Shown in pieces: positions 53,317-62,977 of a DNA stretch of 64,000 bases. Under the pieces are notes generated by a model. The model saw only the letters and a list, made by a program, of their open reading frames with translations, was not told the origin of the DNA and searched no databases. The stretch is from Candidatus Melainabacteria bacterium (GTDB taxonomy: Bacteria; Cyanobacteriota; Vampirovibrionia; Obscuribacterales; Obscuribacteraceae): assembly GCA_016212515.1 (NCBI GenBank), contig JACRFZ010000030.1, positions 1-64,000 on the forward strand, read 5' to 3'. How positions within the stretch are numbered: position 1 is the stretch's first letter; every line of letters starts with the position of its first letter. The position numbers were made by a program, and so were the translations under genes.

Positions 53317-55668
53317 ATGACTGTTTATAGCGCATACGACACGGTAAAACCGGCAAACATTGCGGAAAATCCGATAAATTTTCCATGCTCGGGCTTATGG
53401 GGCAACCTCTTGGGGCCGGGTCTCATCATAGTTACAAATCTACTTCTCTTTCATCGTAGCCTGAGGGGCTACTTCCTGGCTGACGATTTTGTTCACATCG
53501 ATTATTTAAACCGGGTGATGCAGGGAAACTACCTGGAGCTTCTCAAAAACTTCACCGGCAACTGGATGCAAGCCGAGGGTACCACTTTCTACCGCCCGCT
53601 GATCAGTATCACCCTGGCGGCAGACTATTTATTTTCAGGCGCCAACCCGCTTGGTTACCATATTTCCAATCTCGCTTACCATACGGCTTGCGCCGTTGCT
53701 CTTTACCTGGTCGGCAGCCTCATCTTCCAGGGCTTCATAAAAGATCAGGAAAACAAGACTAAGCCAAGGCTGGCCGGCTTTCTTGCGGCTATGCTCTTCA
53801 GCCTCTACCCCCTGCACTGTGAAGTGGTGAACTGGGTAATTGCCAGAGTAGACAGTGTTTGTCTCACTTTTCACCTATTGGCCTTTTACGCCTTTCTTCT
53901 ATTGCAGAGAAAGACAGAGTCCGAACAAAGCTCTGCAAAAACCTGGTCTGTCTGCCTGGTTCTTTTTGTCCTTTCTCTAATGAGCAAGGAGATGGCCGTC
54001 ATCTTGCCTCCCCTGGCCGCTCTCTATCTCTTCTTGAGCCTTGCTCAAGTCTCCCTGCCGGCAAGAATCTGGCAAAGCCTCAAAAGAACCGCCCCCCTGT
54101 GGGCCGCTCTCCTTGGTTATCTGGGCTTGAGGGCGCTCTGCTTGCACACCCTGGCCGGCGGCTATGAAGGCTCCATCGGCACCGGACTGGCCAAAAGTCT
54201 CTTCAAGCGCTGGACAGACGGCTCCCTTATTCGCATACTCTTGCCCCTGAACTGGGATGTTTTCGGCGGCAACAACAGTCTCGCTAAGAATCTCAAGACG
54301 ATCTACTTTCTGGGCATCGGCAATTTCATCGTTTTTTTGACCAGAAGCCGGAATCTTTCCTATTTAAAGATGCTGGTCTTCACCGTGGGCTGGTTCGCCC
54401 TGGCACTGGCCCCTACATATCAGGTCTGGAACCTGACGGAGAATCTCCAGGGTGGACGCTTTCTCTACTTCGCCAGTGCACCGCTCTCCTTATTTCTGGC
54501 GCTGCTTCTAGCGGCACCGCTGCTTGCTCCCACCCCTGCAGGCATTCTCAAACGCTGCCAGAATTTCCTGGCCTTCATCCTGCTCGCTCTTTTGACTTTG
54601 CTCTTTGCCCAGATCACCAGGGGTAACAACCAGGTCTGGATAAGCGCCCAGAGAGAACTGATGCGCTTTCGCCAGGCACTGGCAGCAGAGGCAGCCCGAG
54701 ACAGCCGCAAACTGGCCGTCCTCAATCTGCCCCAGAGCTACAAAGGCGCCCATATGCTTTACAATGCCGCCACCATGTCGGTGATGCTGAAACCGCCCCT
54801 TTCAGAGCAAGACTTGAGAGAACGGATTCTCACATTTGAACCGGCCACCTTCGGCGACAGCGAACTAATCAGGCCGGGAAGAGTCAGACAATTACTCAAG
54901 CAAGGTGGCTGCCGCTTCTTCCTCTGGCAGCGGGAGAAGCAAGAACTTGAACCCTTGCAGTTAACGCTGTCTGAAAACACCGGCAGCCTCAATATCAGCC
55001 CCGCCGCACCACTGACAGTGGCGCCGGGAGAACGGGCCACCCTGCAAGAACTAAATCTAAATCCCCTGGCCATAGACCGCATTATTTTAAACATGGCGGG
55101 AGAGCAAGCCAGGCTTACCTTCACCTCGGATAAAGGCAGAACTATGGAAGTGCTTGCCCCCATTGATGGAAAGAGCAAGAAACTAGAGGTGAACCTCTCC
55201 GAACGCAAAAGTTTTCTCGCCCTGGAAAGAATTGAGAGCCTCAGCGTCAGCCCCGTCAGTGGTGCCATCACCATCTACGGTGTCGACATGCCGCCACTGG
55301 ACAAACTGCCCGAACTAACCGTAGACGGCAAGGATTTTGCCCTGGATAACGACGGCATCGCCCGCCTGAAAGGAAGTAAACCAACATTCTCCTACGATGT
55401 CTCCTTTATTCCAGGGGCCAAAAGCGCCATGTTTGAGTTATCCAAGCCAAATAGCTGGTTCGAGCACTATACCGGCACCTTCAAAGACCATAATCCTTCC
55501 CCGGAAGCCGACATCAGCGGTCAACTGAATCGCCCGCAAGGCAAGAACATTCCCTTATCGGTTACCGGCGTAAAGGGGCACGGCTTCTTCGAATTGCGCC
55601 TAGTTGGCTTGGATCAAAACAACAAACCAATGGGCTACTTTTCAGAACCCCTCTGTTTTCAACTCTAA
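53317..55668 (+). CDS. GT-C-like polytopic membrane protein, paralogue 1
   Basis: A 783-residue protein with about ten hydrophobic helices in the first 470 residues, followed by a soluble domain of about 310 residues. The first loop has LADDFVHIDY, an Asp pair as in GT-C glycosyltransferases. The segments YRPLISITLAADYLFSG, YPLHCEVVNWVIARVD and LSLMSKEMAVILPP resemble TMTC/PMT-like transferases that use lipid-linked sugars. The soluble part holds LNLPQSYKGAHM and VMLKPPLSEQDLRERILTF. The start at ATG 53317 is poorly supported by GAGGCG. Its paralogue follows immediately. Acceptor and donor unknown. Confidence 0.78.
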   Translation: MTVYSAYDTVKPANIAENPINFPCSGLWGNLLGPGLIIVTNLLLFHRSLRGYFLADDFVHIDYLNRVMQGNYLELLKNFTGNWMQAEGTTFYRPLISITLAADYLFSGANPLGYHISNLAYHTACAVALYLVGSLIFQGFIKDQENKTKPRLAGFLAAMLFSLYPLHCEVVNWVIARVDSVCLTFHLLAFYAFLLLQRKTESEQSSAKTWSVCLVLFVLSLMSKEMAVILPPLAALYLFLSLAQVSLPARIWQSLKRTAPLWAALLGYLGLRALCLHTLAGGYEGSIGTGLAKSLFKRWTDGSLIRILLPLNWDVFGGNNSLAKNLKTIYFLGIGNFIVFLTRSRNLSYLKMLVFTVGWFALALAPTYQVWNLTENLQGGRFLYFASAPLSLFLALLLAAPLLAPTPAGILKRCQNFLAFILLALLTLLFAQITRGNNQVWISAQRELMRFRQALAAEAARDSRKLAVLNLPQSYKGAHMLYNAATMSVMLKPPLSEQDLRERILTFEPATFGDSELIRPGRVRQLLKQGGCRFFLWQREKQELEPLQLTLSENTGSLNISPAAPLTVAPGERATLQELNLNPLAIDRIILNMAGEQARLTFTSDKGRTMEVLAPIDGKSKKLEVNLSERKSFLALERIESLSVSPVSGAITIYGVDMPPLDKLPELTVDGKDFALDNDGIARLKGSKPTFSYDVSFIPGAKSAMFELSKPNSWFEHYTGTFKDHNPSPEADISGQLNRPQGKNIPLSVTGVKGHGFFELRLVGLDQNNKPMGYFSEPLCFQL

Positions 55669-55694
55669 ATCGGCGAATGCTTCTAAAGGAAGAA

Positions 55695-57788
55695 ATGAAA
55701 AGTGAGATTACAGAAAACAGGGTGATCAGGCGGCTGGAAAAAGCCCGCCTCGACTTCGGCTCCTTGCGCACACAGATGGCGCTTGCGGCTATCTTGATCT
55801 TCACATCCTGCCTGGTCAATTTCTGGTCCACCTTGAAGGACGGCTTCTTGCTCGATGACTTCCTCCACCTGGACTACTGCGCCCGCTTCATGAGCGGTGA
55901 TATGCAGCCCTTCCTGAGCAATCTCACCGGCAACTGGGGCGGCTCCGACCTCATGCTCAGCTACCGACCGGTGGTCTCCATCTCTCTATTGGCCGACTAC
56001 TTGCGTTACGGCACCGAGCCCTGGGGTTATCACCTCACCAATCTGCTTCTCTTCGCCGCCTGTGCAATTTTGACGGCCGCCCTCACCTTGCTCGTCTGCC
56101 AGAGGCTGGCACCTAGACTGGCCGGGGTAGCGGCCATCTGGTCCGGACTGCTTTTCTCCTGTTATCCCCTGCACACCGAAACTGTGGCCTGGATAATCGG
56201 TCGCGTGGACAGCCTGGCTACACTTTTCTATCTGGCGGCTCTCATCTTCTACTGGCGGGCCAAACAGCACGATACCGCCGCCTTCCGCAAACTATCCCTG
56301 CTCTCCTTCGTCCTGGCTCTGGCCAGCAAGGAAATAGCCGTCAGCCTGCCCGGTTCGCTCTTCCTTCTATCCATTGTCTACAGCCTGCCCGGCAAGGAAA
56401 AGTTTGCCCACATTCTCAAAAGGGCCTTTTATGAAACACTGCCTTATCTGGCCGTATTAGCCCTCTTTGCCCTGGCCCGCCACCTCATGCTGGGCTCAGT
56501 CATCGGCGGCTACGGTAAGACCGATTTCAATCCGATTCATATCCTGACGGTTTTTGCCGACTATCACTCACTGCTGAAAATTCTGGTACCGGTCTCGGAA
56601 GAGTACCGCTATTTAAGTCAGGCCATGCGCCCGGTGCTGCTGCCGCTCCTGGCCATACTCTCTCTGGTGGTGCTGAGACTGCTGGTCAAAGGCGGCGGCA
56701 AGAGCCGCACCCTTTTCATACTGCCGCTTCTGATGCTCTGGAGTTTCGGCGCCCTTTTACCGGCCTTCCAGATCTGGCACATCCATCCCAACCTGGTAGG
56801 TAGCCGCCTCTTCTTCCTCTCAAGCGTGCCACTATGCATGGTACTAACTTTGAAAGCCGTTCCCGGTCACGGTCACCTCACGGTGAGAGAACTCAAATAC
56901 TGGGCTCTGGGCGGCTTCCTGGCCCTTTCGGGACTCTACCTGGTCTGGTGTGAAGTTTTAAGCCTCAACCTGAGAGCCTGGCACGACGCTTCCATGCGCA
57001 TGCAAGTCTTTGTGAAAGAGCTAAATGAAAAGGCCCTGAGGGGAAGACCAATCATATTGGCCAACCTGCCGCAAGACTATAAGGGCGCCGGCATGATCGG
57101 ACGAAGACTCTACCTGGATATCATGCTCAAACCACCCCTGAACAGCGCGGACATCAGCGCCAAGATTCTAACGGTAAACGTTGACGGTGCCTACTTTGAC
57201 AAAGACGGCCTAAAGGAAGCGCTGAAACTCTGCGGCAAAGAGGCGGAAATTATTTACTTCGACAATGATCTGGCTCGTTTCAGCAAGTACCCGGGCGGCG
57301 CCCAAGCGCCGCTGGAAGAGGGCAACCTGATCGCCAAATTAGGCGCGGCTCAAGGTTTACACTTGAACGAAGGTCGGGAATGGAAAGTTCTCAAAGAGGG
57401 AGAAACAGAGTTGAGTTTGAGCCGGACCAGCCCCGGCTGCCTGACCCTGCATGTGCCGGAGAAAGCCTCTTTTCACCTGCCTCTACCGCTAAGCTTACCC
57501 TCCCTCTACGATCAAGGCGAAAGCAATTTGCAACTTGACCTGGTCAAACAAACCGGTGCCGGGCACGGCGATGTGAAATTGGTTATTCTCAACAAAGAGG
57601 GGCAAGTAGTGGAGAGTCTTCCCCTGGCAGGCGCTCAAGGGAAAAGGACCTGCCTGCTCTCACGCCTCACCTGCCTGGCTCGCCCTGATGTGGCCGACGG
57701 CGGCAAGATGGCATTATACTTTGAGCCGGGCAATTACCTTCTCAAAGGCATTTATCTTCTGAGACAGAAAGGCACAGACAAGCCATGA
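55695..57788 (+). CDS. GT-C-like polytopic membrane protein, paralogue 2
   Basis: A 697-residue relative of the preceding protein with the same order: N-terminal helix, LLDDFLHLDYCARFM with Asp pair, YRPVVSISLLADYLRYG, YPLHTETVAWIIGRVDSLA, LALASKEIAVSLP, then a soluble C-terminal part with ANLPQDYKGAGM and IMLKPPLNSADI. It is likely a lipid-linked-sugar transferase or related exporter subunit by analogy. ATG at 55695 has AAGGAAGAA directly upstream. The next gene overlaps its stop by 4 bp (ATGA), giving a three-gene unit. Tandem duplication is inferred from shared motifs. Confidence 0.78.
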   Translation: MKSEITENRVIRRLEKARLDFGSLRTQMALAAILIFTSCLVNFWSTLKDGFLLDDFLHLDYCARFMSGDMQPFLSNLTGNWGGSDLMLSYRPVVSISLLADYLRYGTEPWGYHLTNLLLFAACAILTAALTLLVCQRLAPRLAGVAAIWSGLLFSCYPLHTETVAWIIGRVDSLATLFYLAALIFYWRAKQHDTAAFRKLSLLSFVLALASKEIAVSLPGSLFLLSIVYSLPGKEKFAHILKRAFYETLPYLAVLALFALARHLMLGSVIGGYGKTDFNPIHILTVFADYHSLLKILVPVSEEYRYLSQAMRPVLLPLLAILSLVVLRLLVKGGGKSRTLFILPLLMLWSFGALLPAFQIWHIHPNLVGSRLFFLSSVPLCMVLTLKAVPGHGHLTVRELKYWALGGFLALSGLYLVWCEVLSLNLRAWHDASMRMQVFVKELNEKALRGRPIILANLPQDYKGAGMIGRRLYLDIMLKPPLNSADISAKILTVNVDGAYFDKDGLKEALKLCGKEAEIIYFDNDLARFSKYPGGAQAPLEEGNLIAKLGAAQGLHLNEGREWKVLKEGETELSLSRTSPGCLTLHVPEKASFHLPLPLSLPSLYDQGESNLQLDLVKQTGAGHGDVKLVILNKEGQVVESLPLAGAQGKRTCLLSRLTCLARPDVADGGKMALYFEPGNYLLKGIYLLRQKGTDKP

Positions 57789-58840
57789 CAAAAAACAGTG
57801 AATTTTGGAAGCCCGCCTACCTGGTCTTCTGGCTTGGTCTGGCCATAGGTGCATTTTTCATTATCAAAGAACTGATCATGATGGTCATTTGTTTGGTTGC
57901 CGCTGTTACCCTGGCCGCAGCACTTTCGCCCCTGGCACGTTATCTGGAAGCACGGAAAGTACCGAGGCTTATCACCGTCATTTTCGTTTATCTCTTTGTA
58001 GCCGGACTCTATTTCATTGTCGGCGCCAATTTGACGCCCGTGATCAAGGAACAGGCAGTAGCACTGGTCTCCACGGTGCGGGACAAGTTACAACCCTGGA
58101 TCGTTGAAAACATACACGAACTGGCCCCCAGCATCATGCCCGATACGGCACATGGACCGTCTTTATCCGATGACATGAAGAGCCAGCTCATGGGTAAAGC
58201 CGGTGGAATTGCAGCCGGTGCTCTCAAGTTGACCGGCAATGTCATGACTTTTGTAGTGAACATACTCTTTGTGCTCTTCTTAACCAGCTACTTTGTTGTA
58301 GAGTCGAAAAGCCTGATAGAGAGCTTACTTTCATGGCTGCCTCCCAAACCACGAAAAGTCTTGAGAGAGCTTTTACCGGGTCTGGAAGGGCGCCTGGGCG
58401 GTTATGTCAGAGGACAGCTTCTGGTCAGCCTGGCCGTGGGCACCATAATTGGTATTGGTCTTTTCATGGTAGGCATCAAGGAAGCCCTGGTGCTTGGTGT
58501 TGTGGCCGGTTTCATGAACCTGGTGCCCTTTGTCGGCTCTCTGGCCACAGCTATTTTCGCCATCTTAATTGGTTTCAATCAATCCCTCACCACCGGCTGC
58601 CTGGTGGTTCTAGTTTTTGCCTGTGAGCAGTGGCTGGAATCCAATTTCATCGTGCCGCAACTGCTCGGGAAGCAAGTGGACATGCATCCCCTGGTAGTAC
58701 TATTCTCGGTGCTAATCGGCGGCAGCTTACTGGGACTCTCCGGAGCCCTGATTGCCGTGCCGCTAGCTACGGCATCTCTTTATCTGGCGGAAGAACTCTA
58801 TCTCAAGAAAATGGAAGCGGAGAATTCGCAGACTGCCTGA
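57785..58840 (+). CDS. AI-2E/PerM-family permease
   Basis: A 351-residue membrane protein of the AI-2E transporter (UPF0118, PerM/YdiK) family. The pattern is typical: two N-terminal helices, a hydrophilic domain (about residues 60-145), and then a group of helices with GYVRGQLLVSLAVGTIIGIG, the PFVGS motif and IVPQLLGKQVDMHPLVVLFS. Members export small molecules or ions; several are Na+/H+ antiporters. Its ATG shares ATGA with the stop of the GT-C-like gene, suggesting coupling. It converges with pyrD by 38 bp. Confidence 0.93.
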   Translation: MTKNSEFWKPAYLVFWLGLAIGAFFIIKELIMMVICLVAAVTLAAALSPLARYLEARKVPRLITVIFVYLFVAGLYFIVGANLTPVIKEQAVALVSTVRDKLQPWIVENIHELAPSIMPDTAHGPSLSDDMKSQLMGKAGGIAAGALKLTGNVMTFVVNILFVLFLTSYFVVESKSLIESLLSWLPPKPRKVLRELLPGLEGRLGGYVRGQLLVSLAVGTIIGIGLFMVGIKEALVLGVVAGFMNLVPFVGSLATAIFAILIGFNQSLTTGCLVVLVFACEQWLESNFIVPQLLGKQVDMHPLVVLFSVLIGGSLLGLSGALIAVPLATASLYLAEELYLKKMEAENSQTA

Positions 58841-59930
58841 GCAGGTTTCTCATTTTCAGCTCTTTCAGCAGGGCAAGCACTAGAAACGGACCTTGATAAA
58901 CAAGAGCGCTATATAACTGGCAGGCACTAGCGCCCTCTCTCAGCATAGTCTCCACATCATCGGCCTGACTGATGCCGCCGCAAGCAATTATCTCCTGCTC
59001 CTTTTCCTTGCGCCGAGCAATCTCTTTCACCATGGTTTGCGTGCCGATCAAAAGAGGCGCGCCGGATAAGCCGCCATTGCCTATGGCTGCAAGCCGTGCG
59101 GCATCAGTCCGAAGACCGCTGCGACTGACCGTGGTATTACCGGTGATGAATCCTCTTACCTCAAAACTCCTGGCCAGGGGCATGAGAATATCTAGAAAAC
59201 TCTCAGGACTGTCAGGGGACAGTTTTAGAAAAATAGGCAAGGGTCTTGCTGCTGTCTGGTTTAGAGCCTGTACTGCTTTGAGAATCATAGTCAGTTCGCT
59301 GGCGGCGAAGGAAGCTCCTTCATGGGTATTGGGACAACTGGTGTTGATCACCACATAAGTAAATGGCAGATGCTTGAGATTCCTGAAGGTAAAGGCAACA
59401 TCCTCGGCGGCCTTTTCTTGCACTACCGAAGGGTTGTTACTCTTGGCAATGTTGAGGGCCACCGGCAGGGGAAAGCCCCGATCCTGGTAGTGCTTAAGGC
59501 GCGAAGCCACACTGACGGCGCCGTCGCCATTCAAACCAAGGCGATTGATGAGAGCCTGATCGGCCGGCAAGCGGAAAAGGCGGGGGCGAGGGTTACCACT
59601 GGTGGCAAGAGCCGTAACCGAGCCCAATTCCACAAAACCAAAACCCAGAGAAGCAAGCCCATCAAGCAGCTTGCCGTTCTTATCGAAGCCGGCCGCCAGA
59701 CCGATGGGGTTGTGCAAAGGGCGCCCGGCCAGAGAGAGATTTGACCAGGAGGAAGGAGCGGCAGCCGTACCGACCTCGTTTTCCACTCCCATGTAAACAG
59801 CGGCGGACTCCATAACACCCGCACCGGCTGACAAGAGCTTGTGACCCAAATTATGAGCTTCTTCCGCATCCATGAGAAAGAGCCAGGGACGAAGAAACTG
59901 TCTGTAGCTTGAAAGTAACCAGTGATCCAT
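58803..59930 (-). CDS. pyrD: Dihydroorotate dehydrogenase, class 2-like
   Basis: Oxidises dihydroorotate to orotate in pyrimidine synthesis. The N-terminal extension (LFLMDAEEAHNLGHKLL) is that of membrane-associated, quinone-reducing class 2 enzymes. NPIGLAAGFDKNGKLLDGL, LGSVTALATSGNPRPRLFR, LPIFLKLSPDS and IACGGISQADDVETML bind FMN. The catalytic loop reads NTSCPNTHEG with Cys199, where class 2 enzymes use a Ser (SSPNT) and class 1 enzymes a Cys. It is therefore an unusual hybrid. ATG at 59930; it is divergent from kinase 2. Confidence 0.93.
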   Translation of the reverse strand: MDHWLLSSYRQFLRPWLFLMDAEEAHNLGHKLLSAGAGVMESAAVYMGVENEVGTAAAPSSWSNLSLAGRPLHNPIGLAAGFDKNGKLLDGLASLGFGFVELGSVTALATSGNPRPRLFRLPADQALINRLGLNGDGAVSVASRLKHYQDRGFPLPVALNIAKSNNPSVVQEKAAEDVAFTFRNLKHLPFTYVVINTSCPNTHEGASFAASELTMILKAVQALNQTAARPLPIFLKLSPDSPESFLDILMPLARSFEVRGFITGNTTVSRSGLRTDAARLAAIGNGGLSGAPLLIGTQTMVKEIARRKEKEQEIIACGGISQADDVETMLREGASACQLYSALVYQGPFLVLALLKELKMRNLLRQSANSPLPFS

Positions 59931-60039
59931 AGTTTTTACACAATCATTAAATCTGCCGACAGTGTTTCAGTATGCCACGCGGATGAGCAAATTTGTGGTG
60001 CAATCAGGGCAAAGTGAATATAACCCCTGTGAAAGGCCA

Positions 60040-62184
60040 ATGCCTGAAATGTCCGATATGCCCGAAAGCGGACGAAACGACCCATCCGGTAAGGAAGCGT
60101 CCTTCGATTTTCGACCGGCAAAAGACGATGAAACCATTCCCCAGGATTCTGCCTTTAACAGACAGAATCCCGGCGGCGAATCGCTTATAGGGCAAATCGT
60201 AGCCGGTCACTACGAAATTCTAGAGGTCATCGGCGAGGGCGGCATGTCGGTGGTCTACCGGGCCCGCCACCAGCACTTGAACCGGCAGGTGGCTATCAAG
60301 TTCCTGCACGGGCACCTGGTAAACAGCCGCAACAATCTTGAGCGCTTCAAGCAAGAAGCCCGGTCCGTCAGCCAGCTTGAACACCGGGGAGTGGTGCGTG
60401 TTTACGACTTCGGACTGTTCCAGGGCGGTCGCCCCTACATTGTCATGGACCTGCTCAAGGGGCGCTCCCTCAGCCAGTTGATCAGGGACACCGTCGCCGA
60501 AACCGGAGCCGCCCTGCCCCCAGCCAGAGCCCTGCCCATTTTTATACAAATTGCCGAGGCCCTGGCTTACACCCATAACAAAGGCATCGTGCACCGTGAC
60601 CTGAAACCAAGCAATATCATCATTCTCGACAAGCCGCCCGGCGACACGAAAGAAGATGAAATTCGCATCCTCGATTTCGGCATCGCCAAACTCCTGCCCC
60701 ACGCCGGTACGGACGGAGCGGCCCTCACCCAGACCGGCGAAGTCTTCGGCAGTCCTCTCTACATGAGCCCCGAGCAGTGCAAGGGCGAAAAGCTCGACAA
60801 CCGCTCCGACATTTACTCCATGGGCTGCCTCATGTACGAAACCCTGACGGGAAAAACGCCTATCAATGGCGCCAATATGCTGGAAATTCTCTACCGGCAT
60901 ATGAACGAAATGCCCAGACCCATGAAAGGGCAGGTGGCTGACTTATCCGGTCAGCTAGAGTCGCTAATCTTCAAGACCCTGGCCAAAGATCCCCGGGATC
61001 GTTTTCAGAACATGGAAGCCCTGGTAAGCGCCCTCAAAGATTGCGTAGACCAGGAACAGTCCTGGCTTGGCAAAATTCTCTCCGGATTCAACCTCTACCG
61101 CTCCAGACGCAAACGACTGCAACCGGCAGAGCAGTTCGCCATTTTCACCAGCTTTCTAGCCCTTGCCGCCATCATCCTTTCTGCCGGTACAGCTCTGGCG
61201 CTCTACTTATACGGCAACTCTGGTCTGGCACTAGATACGATGCCCGATTGGAAGTTGAGCATCGAAGACAGCGCCAAATCCGCACCGGAAGACATGCTGC
61301 AAAAGCTCTCCCGAAGCCGCCTCACCAGCACACTGCAACACCGACTGGATGATCTGCGTCGGATGGAAAAGGAAGGCAAACTGGAGCAGCTGACTTCGGA
61401 CTCCAATGCCGAAGTACAAAATGCCATTCGCATAGCTCGTAGATTGATGCACAGCGGTCAGAGCAAAGATGCCAGCGAACTGGCCTATTACGCCTACCGC
61501 ATCAGTCTTCTGGAAAACGGCGGCAAATCGATGCTCACGGTAGAGACTGCGGTAATTTACACCCAGGCTCTCTACAATGCCCGAGAATATACAAAAGCCC
61601 TGGATAGCTTGAAGGAACTCTTCTCCACCTATCTGCAAATTTCCACCAGGGTCGGCCAGCATCCCACCGCCGTTTTGTGCACCCTGGCCGGTGACTGTTA
61701 CTTCAATCTCAAAGACTTCGAACACGCCAAAATGGCCCTTTCGGATGCACGCCGGTTCTTCGAACTAGGCGATGCCCACAAGGAACAAATGGAAGGCTGG
61801 GAAGAGGAAATGTCGGCCTTTGCCTACAGCAGAAGCGGCGATGTGGCTTCCATTCAGAAAAACTATCGGGAAGCAACAGGCTACTACCAGGAGGCTGAAC
61901 GGCGCTGGCAACGAGTAACTACGGCCCATGTCGCCTATAACCGGGCCCTCGTGCTCTACAAAGAGAGCGTCAGCCTGGTTAGAAGCGGTCAGTTGGATAG
62001 CGCTGAGAGCAAAGCCAACCAACTGATTTTCTACTTAAACGAGAACAAGAACAACGAACTGGTGGCAAAAAACCGGCTCAACTTTCTCAGCAGTTATACC
62101 AACACCCTGCGCGAACAGGGCGACTGGCTGGCATCCGCCAGGCGTTCCATCCAGATTGGTCTGGCCCGCCTCAAGGACAACTAG
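60040..62184 (+). CDS. Ser/Thr protein kinase 2: kinase, TM, TPR-like sensor/tail
   Basis: Hanks-type kinase. With ATG at 60040 it has 714 residues: a polar N-terminus, a kinase domain from about 55 to 330 (GEGGMSVVYRA from 65, HRDLKPSN at 185-192 with Asp187, DFG at 212-214, SPEQCKG), a transmembrane helix near 366-393, and about 300 C-terminal residues of TPR-like hairpins (LYNAREYTKALDSLKELF, FNLKDFEHAKMALSDARRFF). All catalytic residues are present. Earlier in-frame starts (ATG 59983, GTG 59962) are possible. Layout matches kinase 1. Input probably comes through the C-terminal repeats. Confidence 0.93.
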   Translation: MPEMSDMPESGRNDPSGKEASFDFRPAKDDETIPQDSAFNRQNPGGESLIGQIVAGHYEILEVIGEGGMSVVYRARHQHLNRQVAIKFLHGHLVNSRNNLERFKQEARSVSQLEHRGVVRVYDFGLFQGGRPYIVMDLLKGRSLSQLIRDTVAETGAALPPARALPIFIQIAEALAYTHNKGIVHRDLKPSNIIILDKPPGDTKEDEIRILDFGIAKLLPHAGTDGAALTQTGEVFGSPLYMSPEQCKGEKLDNRSDIYSMGCLMYETLTGKTPINGANMLEILYRHMNEMPRPMKGQVADLSGQLESLIFKTLAKDPRDRFQNMEALVSALKDCVDQEQSWLGKILSGFNLYRSRRKRLQPAEQFAIFTSFLALAAIILSAGTALALYLYGNSGLALDTMPDWKLSIEDSAKSAPEDMLQKLSRSRLTSTLQHRLDDLRRMEKEGKLEQLTSDSNAEVQNAIRIARRLMHSGQSKDASELAYYAYRISLLENGGKSMLTVETAVIYTQALYNAREYTKALDSLKELFSTYLQISTRVGQHPTAVLCTLAGDCYFNLKDFEHAKMALSDARRFFELGDAHKEQMEGWEEEMSAFAYSRSGDVASIQKNYREATGYYQEAERRWQRVTTAHVAYNRALVLYKESVSLVRSGQLDSAESKANQLIFYLNENKNNELVAKNRLNFLSSYTNTLREQGDWLASARRSIQIGLARLKDN

Positions 62185-62915
62185 AGACCGTCGACACCCT
62201 GGGTGTCTTCCAGAAGAATGGAGTTCACCGACTCTGCCCGCGTGAAACCGGCAGGCACCTTCATATCAGACCGCAGAAGGGTGTACTTACTCATGGTCAC
62301 CGTCTCGAGCATAATGAAGGGCACCTTACCAAGGTCTTTACGCACTGTGGAATAAGCCCGCCGCTCTACATGCAAAGGCATGCCGTAGCCGAACTCTTCT
62401 CCGGTAACGGCGTTGAACAGTCTGACCACGTTCGGACTCAAAGTCATATCTTTCGAAGCAAACAAGGTTTCATTGACCGTAACATGCTTTGGTCTATTGA
62501 CCGCTCCTTTAGTGATGGCGCGTTCATAAACCACAACCTTGCGGCCGTCCTTTTCCCTGAGACCAAGTTTCTTCCATGGTCCGTACTGTTCGGTTCGGCG
62601 TGGTCTCAGTTCCTTCATCTGCCTGATCAGACTATCAACATCGCTTTCCACGAAGCGCCTGGTCTTATAGCTATAGAAAGTAGCTTTGCTCGTGCGGCTG
62701 TCGTAAAGCATAGAGGCTATCGGCAAATCCACTTTTACAAAGTTCTTGGCAAAGAACCATTTGGTACGCCCCAAGTTTTGCAGCTTTTGCACCAGTAGCG
62801 TGGCCGGAACACTGGCGGAAGCGGCTTCGTTAGCGCCCTTAGCCCGTGCGGCTGGGGCACAATAGCCGAACCAAATCACTGAAACCGAGACCAGAACGGT
62901 CAATTGCCTTTTCAA
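62181..62915 (-). CDS. Secreted protein of unknown function
   Basis: A 244-residue protein with a signal peptide (LTVLVSVSVIWFGYCAPAARA, cleavage near residue 25). The mature part is basic and looks beta-rich, with pairs like KVDLPIASMLYDSRTSKATF and KVVVYERAITKGAVNR, reminiscent of LolA/LppX-type lipoprotein-carrier folds, but I cannot prove that from sequence. The start TTG at 62915 has GGAG 5 nt upstream. It overlaps the 3' end of kinase 2 by 4 bp. Confidence 0.72.
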   Translation of the reverse strand: MKRQLTVLVSVSVIWFGYCAPAARAKGANEAASASVPATLLVQKLQNLGRTKWFFAKNFVKVDLPIASMLYDSRTSKATFYSYKTRRFVESDVDSLIRQMKELRPRRTEQYGPWKKLGLREKDGRKVVVYERAITKGAVNRPKHVTVNETLFASKDMTLSPNVVRLFNAVTGEEFGYGMPLHVERRAYSTVRKDLGKVPFIMLETVTMSKYTLLRSDMKVPAGFTRAESVNSILLEDTQGVDGL

Positions 62916-62977
62916 ATTTTCTCCATCCCGGCAAAGCCGACGGTCAAAAATGCAGGCTCTATTTTAGCGCCGGCCAA

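Noticed and set aside
59993-60190. Frame with CLKCPICPK before kinase 2, considered as a frameshifted zinc ribbon like that of kinase 1
   Set aside because: Only three Cys in odd spacing, and the frame overlaps the kinase N-terminus; no indel can be shown without relatives.
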